Source: Avena insularis (lineage: Eukaryota; Streptophyta; Magnoliopsida; Poales; Poaceae). From it: 64,000 bases of DNA. Both the position numbers and the translations under genes were made by a program. The notes beneath the pieces are model-generated. The model worked only from the letters and a program-made list of their open reading frames with translations, did no database searches and was not told the origin of the DNA. Position 1 is the first letter of the stretch; each line of letters starts with the position of its first letter. The stretch lies in contig CM042691.1 of assembly GCA_023614405.1 (NCBI GenBank), forward strand, positions 168,364,927 to 168,428,926. Reading direction: 5' to 3'. Shown here piece after piece: positions 11,541 through 22,469 of the stretch.

Positions 11541-12070
11541 GGGGTTCTCCCCCTGCGGGGTTCTACCGGACAGTCCGCCCCTGGAACTCCAACTCGCTCC
11601 AGGGGACATCATGAAGAGCAAACCAGTCAAGAAAATCCTAGGCCGGATTATCCGGCCCTGGCTCTCCAAGTTCTTCTAGGGATGTTCAAGAAGAAGAAAT
11701 TGTGGCCACTTCTCCCAGGCCGGATAGTCTGGCCCCACCCAGGGGCGGATTGTCCGGCCCTGAAGAACCAGAATAGCAAAAGTCGCCTGTTTCAAGCTCA
11801 GATCAGAATCAAGGGCAAGGTAGTGGACAAGACAAGGATCCAAATGCTGAATCAACCCCTTCTAGAAACAATAAGGAAATTGAGGCTCGACGCAAAGCTC
11901 GCACTGATCGGAACCTTGAGTTAAGGGGTCACACTCTTGACAAAGTTGTCGGTGATCGAAGAAGAAGAGTGTCTAGTAGAAGAGAACTTGCTAGCTTCTA
12001 TGATCATCAAGCACACATTTCAATGGTTGAACCAAAGAAGGTCTTGGATGCTCTTTAAGATCCCGATTGG
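11541..12070 (+). pseudogene. pol: Copia-C pol: linker between integrase and reverse transcriptase
   Basis: In the frame that continues into RT, this encodes a Ser/Pro/Gly-rich linker, then a basic segment (IEARRKARTDR) and the conserved LASFYDHQAHIS block that precedes RT in this lineage. It contains in-frame stops, among them one ending at 12059. The linker is built partly from the palindromic ccggat...atccgg motif that recurs in the 3' LTR of the same element. Confidence 0.65.
11562..11766. repeat. Palindromes of the same kind in the Copia-C pol linker
   Basis: Copies of ccggat-n-n-tccgg palindromes occur at about 11564-11582 (partial), 11640-11658, 11718-11734 and 11742-11760. They match the core of the LTR palindromes at 14618-14990 and here fall inside the protein-coding linker of pol. 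Confidence 0.75.
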
Positions 12071-13567
12071 GTGGTTGCAATGCATGAAGAACTAACTAAC
12101 TATGAGCGCCATAAGGTTTGGAAGCTCGTAGAGAAACCCAAAGAATGTCGCAATGTTATCGACACCAAGTGGATTTTCATGAACAAACAAGATGAAAATT
12201 GCATTTTTGTAAGTAATAAAGCAAGGCTAGTGGCTCAAGGATTCTCTCAAGTGTAAGGCATTGATTTCGATGTAACTTATGCTCCTATGGCTTGTCTTGA
12301 GTCCATATGTATCCTTCTTCCCTATGCCGCTCATCATAATTTTAAATTACAACAAATGTATGTTAAGAGTGTTTTTCTTAATGGTACACTACATGAGTTG
12401 GTATACATCAAGCAACCCCCGGGATTTGAGGATCCCAAATTTTCGAACCATGTCTACAAACTCGATAAGGCGCTCTATGGCCTTAAACAAGCCCCACATG
12501 CGTGGTATGAGCACCTTAAAGAGCTTTTGTTAGACCGTGGATTCGAAGTTGGGCAAATCGATCCCACTCTTTTTACTAAGAAGGTTAATGGGGAGATTTT
12601 TGTATGCCAACTATATGTAGACGACATTATTTTTGGATCTACTAACCAAGCTTTTAATGATGAATTTTCAAAGCTTATGACTGACAGGTTTGAGATGTCT
12701 ATGATGGGAGAATTGATGTTCTTTCTTGGATTCGCGATCAAACAACTTAGAGAGGGAGCTTTCATTAATCAAGCTAAGTACATCCAAGACATGCTCAAGA
12801 GGTTCAAGATGACGGATCTCAATGGAGTTGCTACTCCAATGCAAACTAAGTGTCATCTTGAGCTTAATCCAAAGGGTAAAGACGTGGACCAAAAGGTATA
12901 CCGATCCATGATCGGCTCTCTCGTTTACCTTTGCGCATCTAGGACCGATATCGTGTTGAGTGTAGGAGTGTGTGCAAGGTACCAAGCCGCTCCTAAAGAA
13001 AGCCACTTAGTGGCGGTCAAGAGAATCTTCAGATATTTGGTTCATTCCCCAAATTTTGGTTTATGGTATCCCAAAGGCTCCAGTTTCTCTCTATGTGGTT
13101 ACACTGATTCAGATTGGGCTGCTCACAAAGATTATCGAAAATCAAATTCTGGTGCATGTCAATTCTTGGGCAGGTCTCTAGTGTGTTGGTGTACGAAGAA
13201 ACAAAATTGCATATCACTCTCAACCGCCAAAGCTAAATATGTTGCTGCTGCAAGTGTTTGTACACAATTATTATGGATGAGGAAAACTTTAAAGGAATAT
13301 GGTGTCAATTGTGACAAAGTGCCTCTTTTACATGACAATGAAAGTGCTATCAAAATTTCTTACAATCTGGTGCAGCATACAAGAACAAAACAAATTGAGA
13401 TTCGCAATCATTTCATTCGGGTTCATGTTGCTCGTGGTGATATTGCACTATATTTTGTGAGAACGAATAACCAACTTGCTGATATCTTCACGAAGCCTCT
13501 TGATGAAGCAAGATTTTTTTATTTGAGGAATGAGCTAAATATCATAAATTCAAGGAGCTTGGCTTGA
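12071..13567 (+). pseudogene. pol: Copia-C pol: reverse transcriptase and RNase H
   Basis: The RT starts with the DTKWIFMNKQ and ARLVAQGFSQV blocks; a TAA at 12254-12256 breaks the frame, which resumes and stays open for 426 codons from 12287. RT motifs seen are YVDDIIFGS (YVDD at 12614-12625), the YGLKQAPHAWY block and SRTDIVLSV. RNase H keeps YTDSDWA, but the usual STAEAEY reads STAKAKY (13223-13240), so the catalytic Glu is Lys, and the DN block starts HDNESAI. It ends with IFTKPLDEARF and a stop at 13567. RT looks nearly complete; RNase H is probably dead. Confidence 0.9.
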
Positions 13568-14499
13568 CTACCCTTGCATACTCACTTACTCTTCTTCATG
13601 TATTTGGTTTAGATGCGGGCATAGACATAGGAGGAGTGTGGTCCTAATTGATTGGGCTAAACCTCCCCCCATAATGCCGAAAGCAAGAAAAATCATTTCC
13701 CTTAATATCATTTTGTGATATGTGGGTCATCGATGAGCATTGATACATCTTCACGGTGTCATGCCTTACGCTCCAACGTGGTGGCTTCGGCCACCGCCAT
13801 CTTCTTTGAGAATAGTTGGTTTCTATTGGTTCTCTTTGGTTTTTCTCGCATATCTCTTGTTCTTATGGAAAACACACCCAATTTTGGCTATTGGTTGATT
13901 TGTTCTTGCAACTTTGGGTGTGTAGTACCATCTCAGTTTGTTGCAAGGAGTGATCTTCTAGGGAGGTAGCATCGCTCTTCTTCCTTTTTGGTGTTTTGAT
14001 GCCAAAGGGGGAGAAGTAGTTCTATTAGGTCTCAGATTTGCATGGGTCGGGCGCAATCATTTGGTTGATTTGCATGAGTGTGGATTTCTAGAATTCTGGA
14101 TTTATCTTGTGGAACTATTTGTATGGATTTATCTTATGGAACTATTTGTATGGAATTCTGGATTTATCTATGGAGTATGGTATTTTGTTGAAGGCATATG
14201 GAATTATGGAGTTATCTATTGTTTGCATCAATATGATGGGATGTGTTTGAGGCCTAATACTCTCATTATTCACATTGTCTATTTTCACATCCTGGTGGTA
14301 TGACTATGTTTACTAACTCACCTTGTTTTATTGTCATTGTTATGAAATTGGCTTGCTCTTTAGTGTGTGCATTTGTATTCAAATGCAAATTATAAATATG
14401 CACACATTCAGGGGGAGCCTCTTTCATTTCCTTAAGGTGTTGTTAGTAGGTTTCATTGCAAATCCTAGCATTGTCATCTAACACCAAAAAGGGGGAGAT
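13568..14499 (+). other. Copia-C spacer between pol and 3' LTR
   Basis: About 930 bases without a meaningful open frame. SIRE-type elements may carry an env-like frame here; none is visible. Several purine runs of polypurine-tract type occur (aaagggggagaag near 13998, cagggggagcc near 14410, and aaaaagggggagatt at about 14486-14500, which adjoins the LTR). A 27-bp tandem duplication lies at 14098-14151. Confidence 0.7.
14098..14151 (+). repeat. 27-bp tandem duplication
   Basis: Two adjacent 27-bp units starting ggatttatctt at 14098 and 14125 differ at one base. They lie in the non-coding spacer of Copia-C and look like a local slippage or repair duplication. Confidence 0.85.
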
Positions 14500-15728
14500 T
14501 GAAAGAACATTTCATGATCCCTAGTGTTTTGTGTGTTAGATAACAATACCAAGGATTATTTAATGTGTGTTGAAGTGCTGCAGATATCACCTTGAAAAGG
14601 AGCCTGGAACTATTTTTGGGGGGCGGATAATTCGCCCCTCCCCAAACTCAAAACGGAGCAAGGGCGCGACCATCTGTATGGGGGGAAGAATATCCCCCAG
14701 ATTGTCTGGCCAGGGCCAGAGTTTTTGCCCATGCCAGATAATCCGCCCCTCCAGGGGGACGGATAGTCCGCCCCCTAAGATCTGTCTCGAAAGTTGCCAA
14801 GGCGCATCACTCAGAGAGGGGGCAGAGTTTCCCCCGGACTTTTGTATCTAGGGCGGATTTTCACCAAGTCAAGACCGGCGTGACCTTCTGTGTGGGGGGA
14901 GGACTGTCCCCCAGACTCTCAGTCCAGGGGAATGATTTTTCCCCTAGGGCGGATAGTCCGCCCCTATTGGGGTGCGGATAATCTGCCCCCAAACTTCACC
15001 AACGGCCAAATCTGTGCAGGGGGTATTTAAGCGGGCCTTCCCCCTCCTGCCAGAACTCTAGGTTCATTCGAAAAAGTCAAGATCTGTTCTTCAAGCTTCA
15101 TCCAAGAGAGCTCCACCTTCATCCACCCAAAGGCCCTGTTCCTTGGGGAATCGAATGAGTAGTACTCGATCTTCAACAACTGCAATCAAGCGCTTCATAT
15201 CCTCTCCATTCATTTGGAGAATCACCGATCTAGTATTTCTTGCAAATATCTAGATCCTTGCTTTTGATTATATTGATAATCCTTGTTCTGGTGATAGCTT
15301 GTTGTCATTATGGGAGCCCCCAATTCAGTTGTGGGTGTGTGCCCTGGTAGAGTTGTAAAGTCACCGGTTCCCGCCTCGAAGGGTACCAATAGTGGAGAAG
15401 GTGGATCAGGCCTTTCGTGGCGAGATCCATCGGGGAATAGGGTGAGGACTATTGTGGCGTGGTGGTCTTAGAACCACCCACCCCTCCAACACAGATGTAC
15501 TTCCCTTAACAAGGAAGGAACTACGGTAAAACAAATACATGTGTCTCCGCGTGCTCCACTACGGTTTCCTCGCTCCTCTCTTTACGTGCTTATAGCTAGG
15601 TTTGTATATAGGGAAATTCGCGTAGTTGCATATCTAGAGAATTTACTTTGTGTCAAGCCTAAAATCGAAAAAGAACTAAACAATTGAGTAGCACCTATTC
15701 ACCCCCCTCTAGGTGCCCATATGATCCA
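14500..15728 (+). repeat. 3' LTR of Copia-C
   Basis: Starts tgaaagaac directly after the polypurine tract aaaaagggggagat and ends about 15728 in atgatcca, after the cacccccctctaggtg block that usually closes LTRs of this lineage. Length about 1.23 kb. A TATA-like gtatttaagcggg is at about 15022-15034. The second LTR is absent, so the 3' end is set by family pattern only. The first 500 bases carry a cluster of GC-rich palindromes. Confidence 0.75.
14618..14990. repeat. Cluster of GGCGGAT-NN-TCCGCC palindromes in the Copia-C LTR
   Basis: At least five imperfect copies of a palindrome of the form gggcggat-n-ntccgccc occur at about 14619-14640, 14734-14752, 14755-14775, 14946-14966 and 14970-14990. 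Each could form a short stem. They are part of the LTR and not a CRISPR array: spacing is irregular and the sequence between them is related. Confidence 0.8.
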
Positions 15729-17050
15729 TTTTAGTTGCCCCTCCGACTCCCAATCCAATCCAGCTCACAGTGTCGGAGGAGACTCAATCTCCACGCGTTG
15801 TCGAAACTGAAGTTGCGCCTCACAGATCACAACCCGACACCATCATTGACGAGTCGGTTAATGATAAGGGTGAACCCTCCATGGGTAATGACCCCTCAGT
15901 TAAAAATAATGCCGATGATCCCATGAAATTTCTGGCTGGCTTCATCCGAAAAACCGATGAAGAGCTCAACAAGCTTGCCTAGGAATTCCTAAGAAGCCGG
16001 AACATTTCAGCAGAGGAGGAGGCACGAGAAGCTGACGATGTGAAACTTTCGGAGATGCTAGAACAAGTTTGTCTTCGGGATGAAAGGCTGAAGGCCGGAG
16101 AAACTCCTTATGCTCCTTTCATGTCGTTGATCTTAGCTGAAAAGGTCACGCTTGAAATCAAGACCAGCCTCTACAATCTCCAACATGAACATGTTGTAAG
16201 TTTTCTTTTAGACTCTTTTACTTTTTTTATATCTTAACCTATAGCCTCCAAGCATTAACTTGGATAGTAAATCAGAATTTATGCTTATAAAAGATGCTAA
16301 AAACGATGTAGTGTAGCCTCTAAGGCTCATGCTGAAATGTAGTTGAATTGCATCCCCAGTCTTAATAGCAATCTGACTCTGGTTGTTATTCTAACTTACA
16401 GAAAGTTAATGTTTGCAACCAGGAATTATTGAAGAATATTTGTGATAAGATACGAGAGGTAAAAACTCTACGTCTTGAGAATGCTCGGTTGTAAGTGAAG
16501 AAGGATGAAGCCAAAGGTAAATTCTTCCGGCTAACTCTTCTCGGATATTTTTATTCAGTCAAATTTTTAATCTTCTTCGACTTACTGTGTTTTTTTTCAT
16601 TCCAGACTTGTTTAAGCAATCCTTCAAACTTGTCGAGAATGATGAGAACTTCCGAGCCCTGGAGTCAGAAAATGCTGGGCTCCGTGAGCAGATCCAGAAA
16701 CTTAGGGCTGACCACGAACATAGTGTCGCCAATATTCTAGAGTCCAGCAACCATGCTAATGAGGAACTTGAACGCTCCATTGCTCACAAGGATCAAGAAA
16801 TCTCGAATATAAAGGCAGAGCTGGATCGGCATAAGGACACAAAAAGGACCAAAGTAGATGAATCTATCTTCGGTAAATTTTGATGTCCTTCTGTCTCCTG
16901 CTTTTCCTTTGTTTCCTCAATTTTTCCGACAGCATGATATCGGATTTTGATCTTTTGTGATTTTAACCGTAGGACCTCTCAACCTCTTGGAGTCTTCATC
17001 ACCTGTCGTTGCTATGGAAATGACAGCACCTGAGAAGGTTAGATAGAGAG
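15729..17050 (+). pseudogene. Intron-bearing coiled-coil transposon-type gene fragment
   Basis: Open frame from 15729 onward with one in-frame stop (15980-15982) encodes an acidic segment, then a helical segment (KLSEMLEQVCLRDERLKAGE). A splice donor gtaagt at 16196 and acceptor ...ttacag at about 16400 allow joining to a second helical exon. A third exon (about 16606-16872) is strongly coiled-coil (ENAGLREQIQKLRADHE), followed by a donor at 16873 and an acceptor ...accgtag at about 16972, then a last short exon ending at a stop near 17045. The arrangement resembles grass proteins annotated as putative gypsy-type transposon proteins, by memory. Function unknown; the 5' part is missing. Confidence 0.5.
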
Positions 17051-17631
17051 TGGGATAAAGCAGTAAGGTTAGCGATGACGTCCGCAGGTAGGATTAGATG
17101 CAAACCGGCTCGGTGATACGCAGGAAGTACCCAGTTTCAGGGCCCTCTATGTGAGGTAAGTGTGACGTGGCTCAATAGTAGAGCTTCATTGGGAGACACC
17201 AAGAGGAAGGTATGATGAGCACGACAGTAAGTTTTCCCTTAGTTATGAAACCAAGGTTATCGAACCAGTAGGAGCAAGGAAACAACTCCAAGGTGTTGCT
17301 GACAACTTGGAATCCTACACAACACAAACTCAAGACATTGCCCCCAACTTACAGTGAGGTTGTGAATCTCACTAGTTTGCTGAATTCAAAGGATTAAACG
17401 CATGATGTGGAAGATAGTGGTTGCTTGTAGAAATTAAATGGTAACAGTAGATGATGTAACAATGGTAAAGATTGGAACGGGGTCCACAGTTCACTAGAGG
17501 TATTCTCCTTAAGATAAATATCATAACATGTTGAATAATCAAATTATAGCGGGACAATTGATAGGAACTAAGCAAGGCATAATAATGCAAATACTAGACA
17601 TTCATGATCCTATGAGATTTGATTGGGCATC
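17051..17631 (-). repeat. Gypsy-C 3' LTR, first piece
   Basis: Non-coding. It includes the block gggtccacagttcactagaggt (17481-17502 region) and ends gattgggcatc at 17631, directly against the first base of Gypsy-B. I recognise the order of these blocks, followed by the atacatagatcgcc and accttcaggttatcatccgaa blocks, from Gypsy LTRs of Triticeae; here those blocks are in 30355-30405 and 38856-38885. The left limit is uncertain: 17051 is the first TG after the coiled-coil gene. Confidence 0.6.
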
Positions 17632-20600
17632 TGTAACATCCCAAAAATCATGATTTATAAAGTTTGCATATCATTCATGCATTCATAAACAATTAGGATC
17701 ATTTTCAATTAAGATTTCAAAAACTGAAGAAAATTGTGTTCTATTATTTTATGTAGGAAAAACAATGGCTTTATTCCCAATCTATCACATAAGAATACTT
17801 GTTTTAACCAGAAAAAGGTTTGAACATAGGTTTGATTGTTATTTCTAAAGCTTGGTCAAAATTTCAAAACAAAAATATGAATTCAAAACCATTCATATGC
17901 CTATTATAAATAATTAATTAAGGCATGATTTTATTTTTAAATTCAATGGGCCAATGTAATTATGAGTGAACAACAATGTTTTATACTCAAATGTGCATGT
18001 TTCACTTAAAAAAATCTAGAAAGAGTTTGAATTCAAACTCATTTGAAATCATTTGAAAAGGATTCCTGGAAAATCAATTAGAAAAAGAAAAAGAGAAAAG
18101 AATAAAGAAAAGGCCGGCGCCACCAATCAAGCCCTACAGCAGAACCAGCCCAATAGCCAGCCCACCCGGGATCCCCTCTCCTCTCTGTTTCTCACCCAGC
18201 CCGCACACACCCCCTCACTGATGGGAAGGCCCCACCGCCATGTCAACCTCGTTGTTAATCTCGCGCCGAAGACCAGCTCGCCGCGGCCGTTTCCTCCCCG
18301 ACACAAATGCGTTTAATTGGCATTGATTGCTCACGAGATTCTCGCCGCCACTCCGGCTACTTAACCCCCACCCCTCTGCGACCATTTCCCCTCGCTCAGC
18401 ACCCCTTCTCTGCCACCAGGCTGCCCACAATTTCACTTGCACCGCCGCAGTACCGAGCGTCTCCGACGACAAAATTCCGGTGAGCCCGACCGCCCCTGTC
18501 CCTCTGGTTCATACGAGTGTGGTCCTTGTGATCTTGTGCAACTTTTGACACTTCTGGTTTGCCTGCGCGTGACCCAGGTCGTCGCCCCCGTCCACCTCTG
18601 CGAACGACAGAACCGCCGCTCAACTCCGGCGAGCGTTTTAGGTAAAGTCCCACCGCCCCTTGTCTTCTCCCTGACCCTGCCATGTTCGCATGATTGCTGT
18701 GCACATGCTGATGCCCTTGCCTTGTGTTAGGGTGGTCCAGAACATCGCCAATGTCGCCGTCCACCCGAGCCCGACGCTCTCCTCGACTCCGACGAGCTCC
18801 CACGGCCACAGCAGCTCGCCCCTGTCCACGCCAGCAGCATCCCGAGCTTCCTCGCAGCCTTGCAACGCTGGTAAGCATCACCACTGCCCCTAGCCCTTGC
18901 TAGAATCGCTGGACCGTCACTGGCAGACGCGCCGCCGCCGCTCTGGCCATTTGCGCCGCCGGTTTAGGGTCATGTCGATTAGGTCCACTGGATCTAGATC
19001 TAGTGGTCTAGATTAGGCGCCAGCCCAAAAGGGTACGGGATCTGAGCCACTGGATCTCATTTAGATCTGACGGTGCACGTGTGTGATCCGCGCGAAGCGG
19101 TACCGTCCAATCAGGAAGCGCCGCGTGGGTAGGTTTTAGATTTAAAATCTGGAATTTCATCTATTAGATAATCAAATTTGTAAATTCAATAACTTTTGTT
19201 CTGTTTATCCAAAAAATGCAAATAAGATACCATTGGAATCACAAAAATAAATCCTACACATATGTGGGATTAGTTTTGTATTTTGTTTCTGTTAAAATAG
19301 GATTTTATGCAGAGACATTTGTAGGCATATTTTGTGTATAAAAATTATTTGAAAAATGTTTTAAGGGCCAAATTAAGTTTATTTGGTGTATAATTGTTTA
19401 GTTTATTGTTCAGTACTGTTTTACTTGTCTTACTTGGTTTAGAAAAATCATCACATGGCATTTGCCTGCATTCATATATTTTTGTTTGATTATTTGGAAT
19501 GTGAATATGGTGCTATCATTTTATGTGTAGATTGTGGTACTAGTGGTGATTGTGACTGTGAGGATTGTTGTTACTCCCCCAACTACCAAGGAAAGTGGTG
19601 CTTCATACTTTTGTCCCAATATTTTGACTATGCATTAGAAATATTTTGTATAGGGCTTGCATGATAATTTTTGCTAAGTATCTATATGCTATGCTTGGGA
19701 AATCCTAGTAGTTGTAGAATTGTTAGAATTTTCTGTAAGTTAAGATACTTGCTATTGCCATGCTTAGCCTAGCTAGTAGAAACCAAGGATGGTTTATATA
19801 CACATGCTATGGAAAATATTGCTAAGTCTTTGACTTATGTTTTTGCTTAATAAAATAACTAAGTGAATGAAACACCTGGGTGGATTGGTAATTGCTTGGT
19901 GGATTTTTGTTGAGTGGTTACCAGGGCCCATTTTCCAATGGTTAACCCTATGTATCTCACTTGTGGAATGCCACCCAGGAACAAAGGGATTTGAGATGCC
20001 ATATGTTAAGAAGCTTCTAGTGCAGCCACATGGCATTATGGGCTCTGCCTGGATCATATAGGTTGCAATAACTTAGCCAAATGGACAGTTGGTGGTAGAG
20101 GGTGATAGGTTTGGAGCGCGTCCATTTTGGTCTAAGGGAAGGCTTATGAAAGGTCCTATCTTGGTGAAAATCAAGTCTTGTGGGGAAAGTGCATCACCTC
20201 TGCAGAAGGAAGAATCTAACTACTTAGCCGTGTCCCCGGAAAAGGACAATTTGAGCATCAAGACATGAAAGCTATCAAGAAAATCCTCATCCCAATTTCT
20301 AAGTTAAAAACTTGTGGGTGAACAAGGGTGAAGGTTCACTAATGTCTATTGGTGGTTCCTTAGTGTTTTCAACTGATAGGTAAAACCTATTTTGGGAAAA
20401 GCAAGCCTAATCTACACTTAGCCAAATTCATGTAGAAGCTAGATACTATTTATTCTACTAAGGTATCACTTGCCAATACTATTCCAATGTATTGACCCAC
20501 TGTGGCTGTAACTTGTGATGTTGCAGGTTACTCTGATGAGGATTAGGGTTATGAGTCTACACTCAACATGCTTGCCTGTGGCACATGAAGATGAAGACTT

Positions 20601-20799
20601 TTATTTATATTGCTAAGTTAACTCTTGTACTAGCCTATGGCTATGGAGTTGTAAAAGACTATGTTATCTCTGGAATGACGATGTAATAATTACCTTTGTT
20701 TCTGTGCACTTCATCTTAAATTGTGGATGCTAGAAATTGAACCAGGGACTAGCATTGCAATCATAGGGACCTTTACCTTTATAATGGTGGGGTCTTACA
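17632..20799 (+). repeat. 5' LTR of Gypsy-B
   Basis: 3168 bp, TGTAACATCC...TCTTACA. It consists of an AT-rich first 470 bases, a GC-rich block (about 18110-19000) and an AT-rich remainder. It matches the 3' LTR along its length. Compared with that copy it lacks about 25 bases at the position equivalent to 29891-29915 (deletion between short repeats). Open frames on either strand in the GC-rich block are LTR sequence and not genes. Confidence 0.95.
18480..18730 (+). promoter_or_regulatory. Putative spliced leader segment in the Gypsy-B LTR
   Basis: Two segments in the GC-rich block have intron-like ends: 18480-18577 (ccg/gtgagc ... gacccag/gt) and 18642-18730 (tag/gtaaag ... gtgttag/gg). A third strong donor, ctg/gtaagc, lies at 18871. 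The equivalent ends are kept in the 3' LTR (around 28013, 28174 and 28401). Such a leader could join to acceptors placed directly before the internal ORFs. This is prediction from splice motifs; no transcript is known. Confidence 0.4.
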
Positions 20800-20801
20800 G
20801 A

Positions 20802-20813
20802 TGGTATCAGAGC
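20802..20813 (+). other. Primer-binding site of Gypsy-B
   Basis: tggtatcagagc, two bases after the LTR end, complementary to the 3' end of plant initiator methionine tRNA, the usual primer of chromoviruses and many Copia elements. Confidence 0.95.
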
Positions 20814-20954
20814 AGTGTGTTGCCTGTAGGATTACGACCCTAGGATTGGATTAGAAACCACTAAGGAAAAAATTTCAACACTTTGAAAATTTTCTACACT
20901 TGTCTTTTTCTTCTCGTAAACTTTTGTAATCTTCTTTCTCATCTATATTTGTAG

Positions 20955-21443
20955 ATGAACTATATCAACGAAGCCGTGAGGAAGGGACCACTCATGACCA
21001 TGACATTGGAGTGTGAGATAGAATTTCCCAAGGCACTCAAGAACCTTATGGTTACCATGGGGATACATGGTGTAGCTGTGTACAAGGGTTTCCCTGTGAT
21101 GGATGAAGGAGAAGAGTATTGGTGGGTGAAACTTCACTTGTACAAAAACAAGGAAGACAACCTCAAGGAGTCAGGATTCTGCATGGTCACCAACTCTAAA
21201 ATGCACACAACATTGTTTGACTCTGCAAGAAATGCAACTTGGAATGCCATCGGTGATAGACTCAAGTGCAGAATGCTCAACACCTAAAATGACCTTAGAG
21301 AAGAAAAGAAGCATACCCAAGAATTGGAGACTACCAACCAACAACTAAGGGGATACATCATAGATTTAATATGGGAGTATGGTGAACAAGATAGACAGAT
21401 GGCTAATAAGGATGCCCTGATAGCTATTTTGTCTAGTGAGTGA
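20955..21443 (+). pseudogene. Additional ORF 1 upstream of gag in Gypsy-B
   Basis: From ATG at 20955 the frame is open for 110 codons to TAA (21285-21287), and continues in frame to TGA at 21441-21443, so it is probably one frame of about 162 codons with one acquired stop. The first 105 residues look globular (YWWVKLHLY, a Trp-rich block) and the rest is charged and helical (LREEKKHTQELETTNQQL), a likely coiled coil. It matches no retrotransposon protein domain that I recognise. The ATG directly follows tttgtag, a plausible splice acceptor. It lies between primer-binding site and gag, on the gag strand. Function unknown. Confidence 0.6.
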
Positions 21444-21659
21444 GAGTTGTAACGTACTTCGTTAGTTGGACCACCACACTTATCGTTTTTACTTCCCAAA
21501 AATTTGTATAAGTTATGTTGAACCTTTGATGATTGTAATAGGATTTTTGTATGCCATGACTTGTGTGTTTGTTGCAAAAATATGTGCTTGTGATATTTTG
21601 TCTTGTGATTTTTCTCTATTTGATGTTGATTCTAACTTTTATCTATCTTATAAAAATAG

Positions 21660-22469
21660 ATGCCTAATGTTGTTCTCAACACGACCGAGGAGTTCAAGGG
21701 AACTCGTTTTGGTACTCATCTCATTGATCTCACTAGTGTGCTCAACCTTCCACTTCCTAGCATAATGACACTTCCACTCACCAAGTTTGAGAGGAAGGAC
21801 CTTTGGGGCTTCAGAGTCACCCATCCGGGACGCCAGACAGAGCCAACCACGGAGACCATCACTTTCAAGATGATGCATGACGACAAGGAGAAAGGATTAG
21901 ATGTAGTCATGCAGGAGTTACTTGGGCACCTGGTTGGGAGACACTCCACCGAGCTTAGAGGTCTTTACTTTCACCCCTTCGGGAGACGCAACAAGGAGGG
22001 TGAGGCTATAGAGTACGAGGATGCTGCTAGAGAGACGATGGAGCCGATTCGTCTGTACCTTCAGGACCTAGAGGGTCTTATTAGGCACCTTGATACTGAT
22101 AGGACCAACGTCATGCTTATCAATGACGAGCTCTAGATTCAGCTTCGTGAGAAGGACAAGATCTTCGCGGAGCAATACGAGATTGTCAAGGAAATGGAGG
22201 CCAAGTTTGAAAGCCAGGACAAGAAATTCAAGAGCCAGGAGAAAAGAGTCCAAGACAGGAACAAGAAGATCCGGGAGATGAAGGAAGAGCTTGAGGCCAA
22301 GGACTTCGAGCTTGAGCATCAGCAGGGAGTGATCGAGAGGCTCCGTTCACAGAAGAGGGCTCTTAGGGCCAAGATTGAGGCCTTGACTGCTAGTGTTGAT
22401 GAGTACAAGACCGCCATGGAGAATGCAGGTCTTACCCTTGTTGATGTGGAGATTGATGCGGAAGAGTAG
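21660..22469 (+). pseudogene. Additional ORF 2 upstream of gag in Gypsy-B
   Basis: From ATG at 21660 the frame is open to TAG (22134-22136), then continues in frame to the stop at 22467-22469; together about 269 codons with one acquired stop. The N-terminal part (about 150 residues) looks globular. From about residue 160 it is a long charged coiled coil (EAKFESQDKKFKSQEKR; EELEAKDFELEHQQ). The plan, leading domain then coiled coil, repeats that of additional ORF 1. The ATG directly follows aaaatag. No catalytic motif is seen. A structural or RNA-binding role would be a guess. Confidence 0.65.

Larger units (their letters stand above)
11529..15728 (+). mobile_element. Copia-C: 5'-truncated SIRE/Maximus-like Ty1-Copia element
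   Basis: Plus-strand order: linker between integrase and RT, RT, RNase H, about 930 bases of non-coding spacer, polypurine tract, 3' LTR. The 5' LTR, gag, protease and integrase are missing, cut at about 11529 where Copia-1 begins in the opposite direction. The RT type (KWIFMNK, YVDDIIFGS) and the long spacer before the LTR fit the SIRE lineage. The reading frame has several stops. Confidence 0.8.

Noticed and set aside
13568..14499. Possible env-like gene in the SIRE-type spacer
   Set aside because: No frame longer than about 90 codons, and no signal peptide or membrane segment pattern typical of an env-like protein.
14618..14990. Regularly recurring GC palindromes that could suggest a CRISPR array
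   Set aside because: Spacing is irregular, there are no unique spacers, and the sequence is an LTR of a plant Copia element.
18396..18884. 162-codon minus-strand frame, with a similar 137-codon frame at 27927-28340
   Set aside because: They are antisense frames in the two LTRs of Gypsy-B; repetition reflects the LTR pair, not gene conservation.
20802..20813. tRNA-like tggtatcagagc motifs (also at 51037)
   Set aside because: These are primer-binding sites complementary to the tRNA 3' end; no cloverleaf gene is present.
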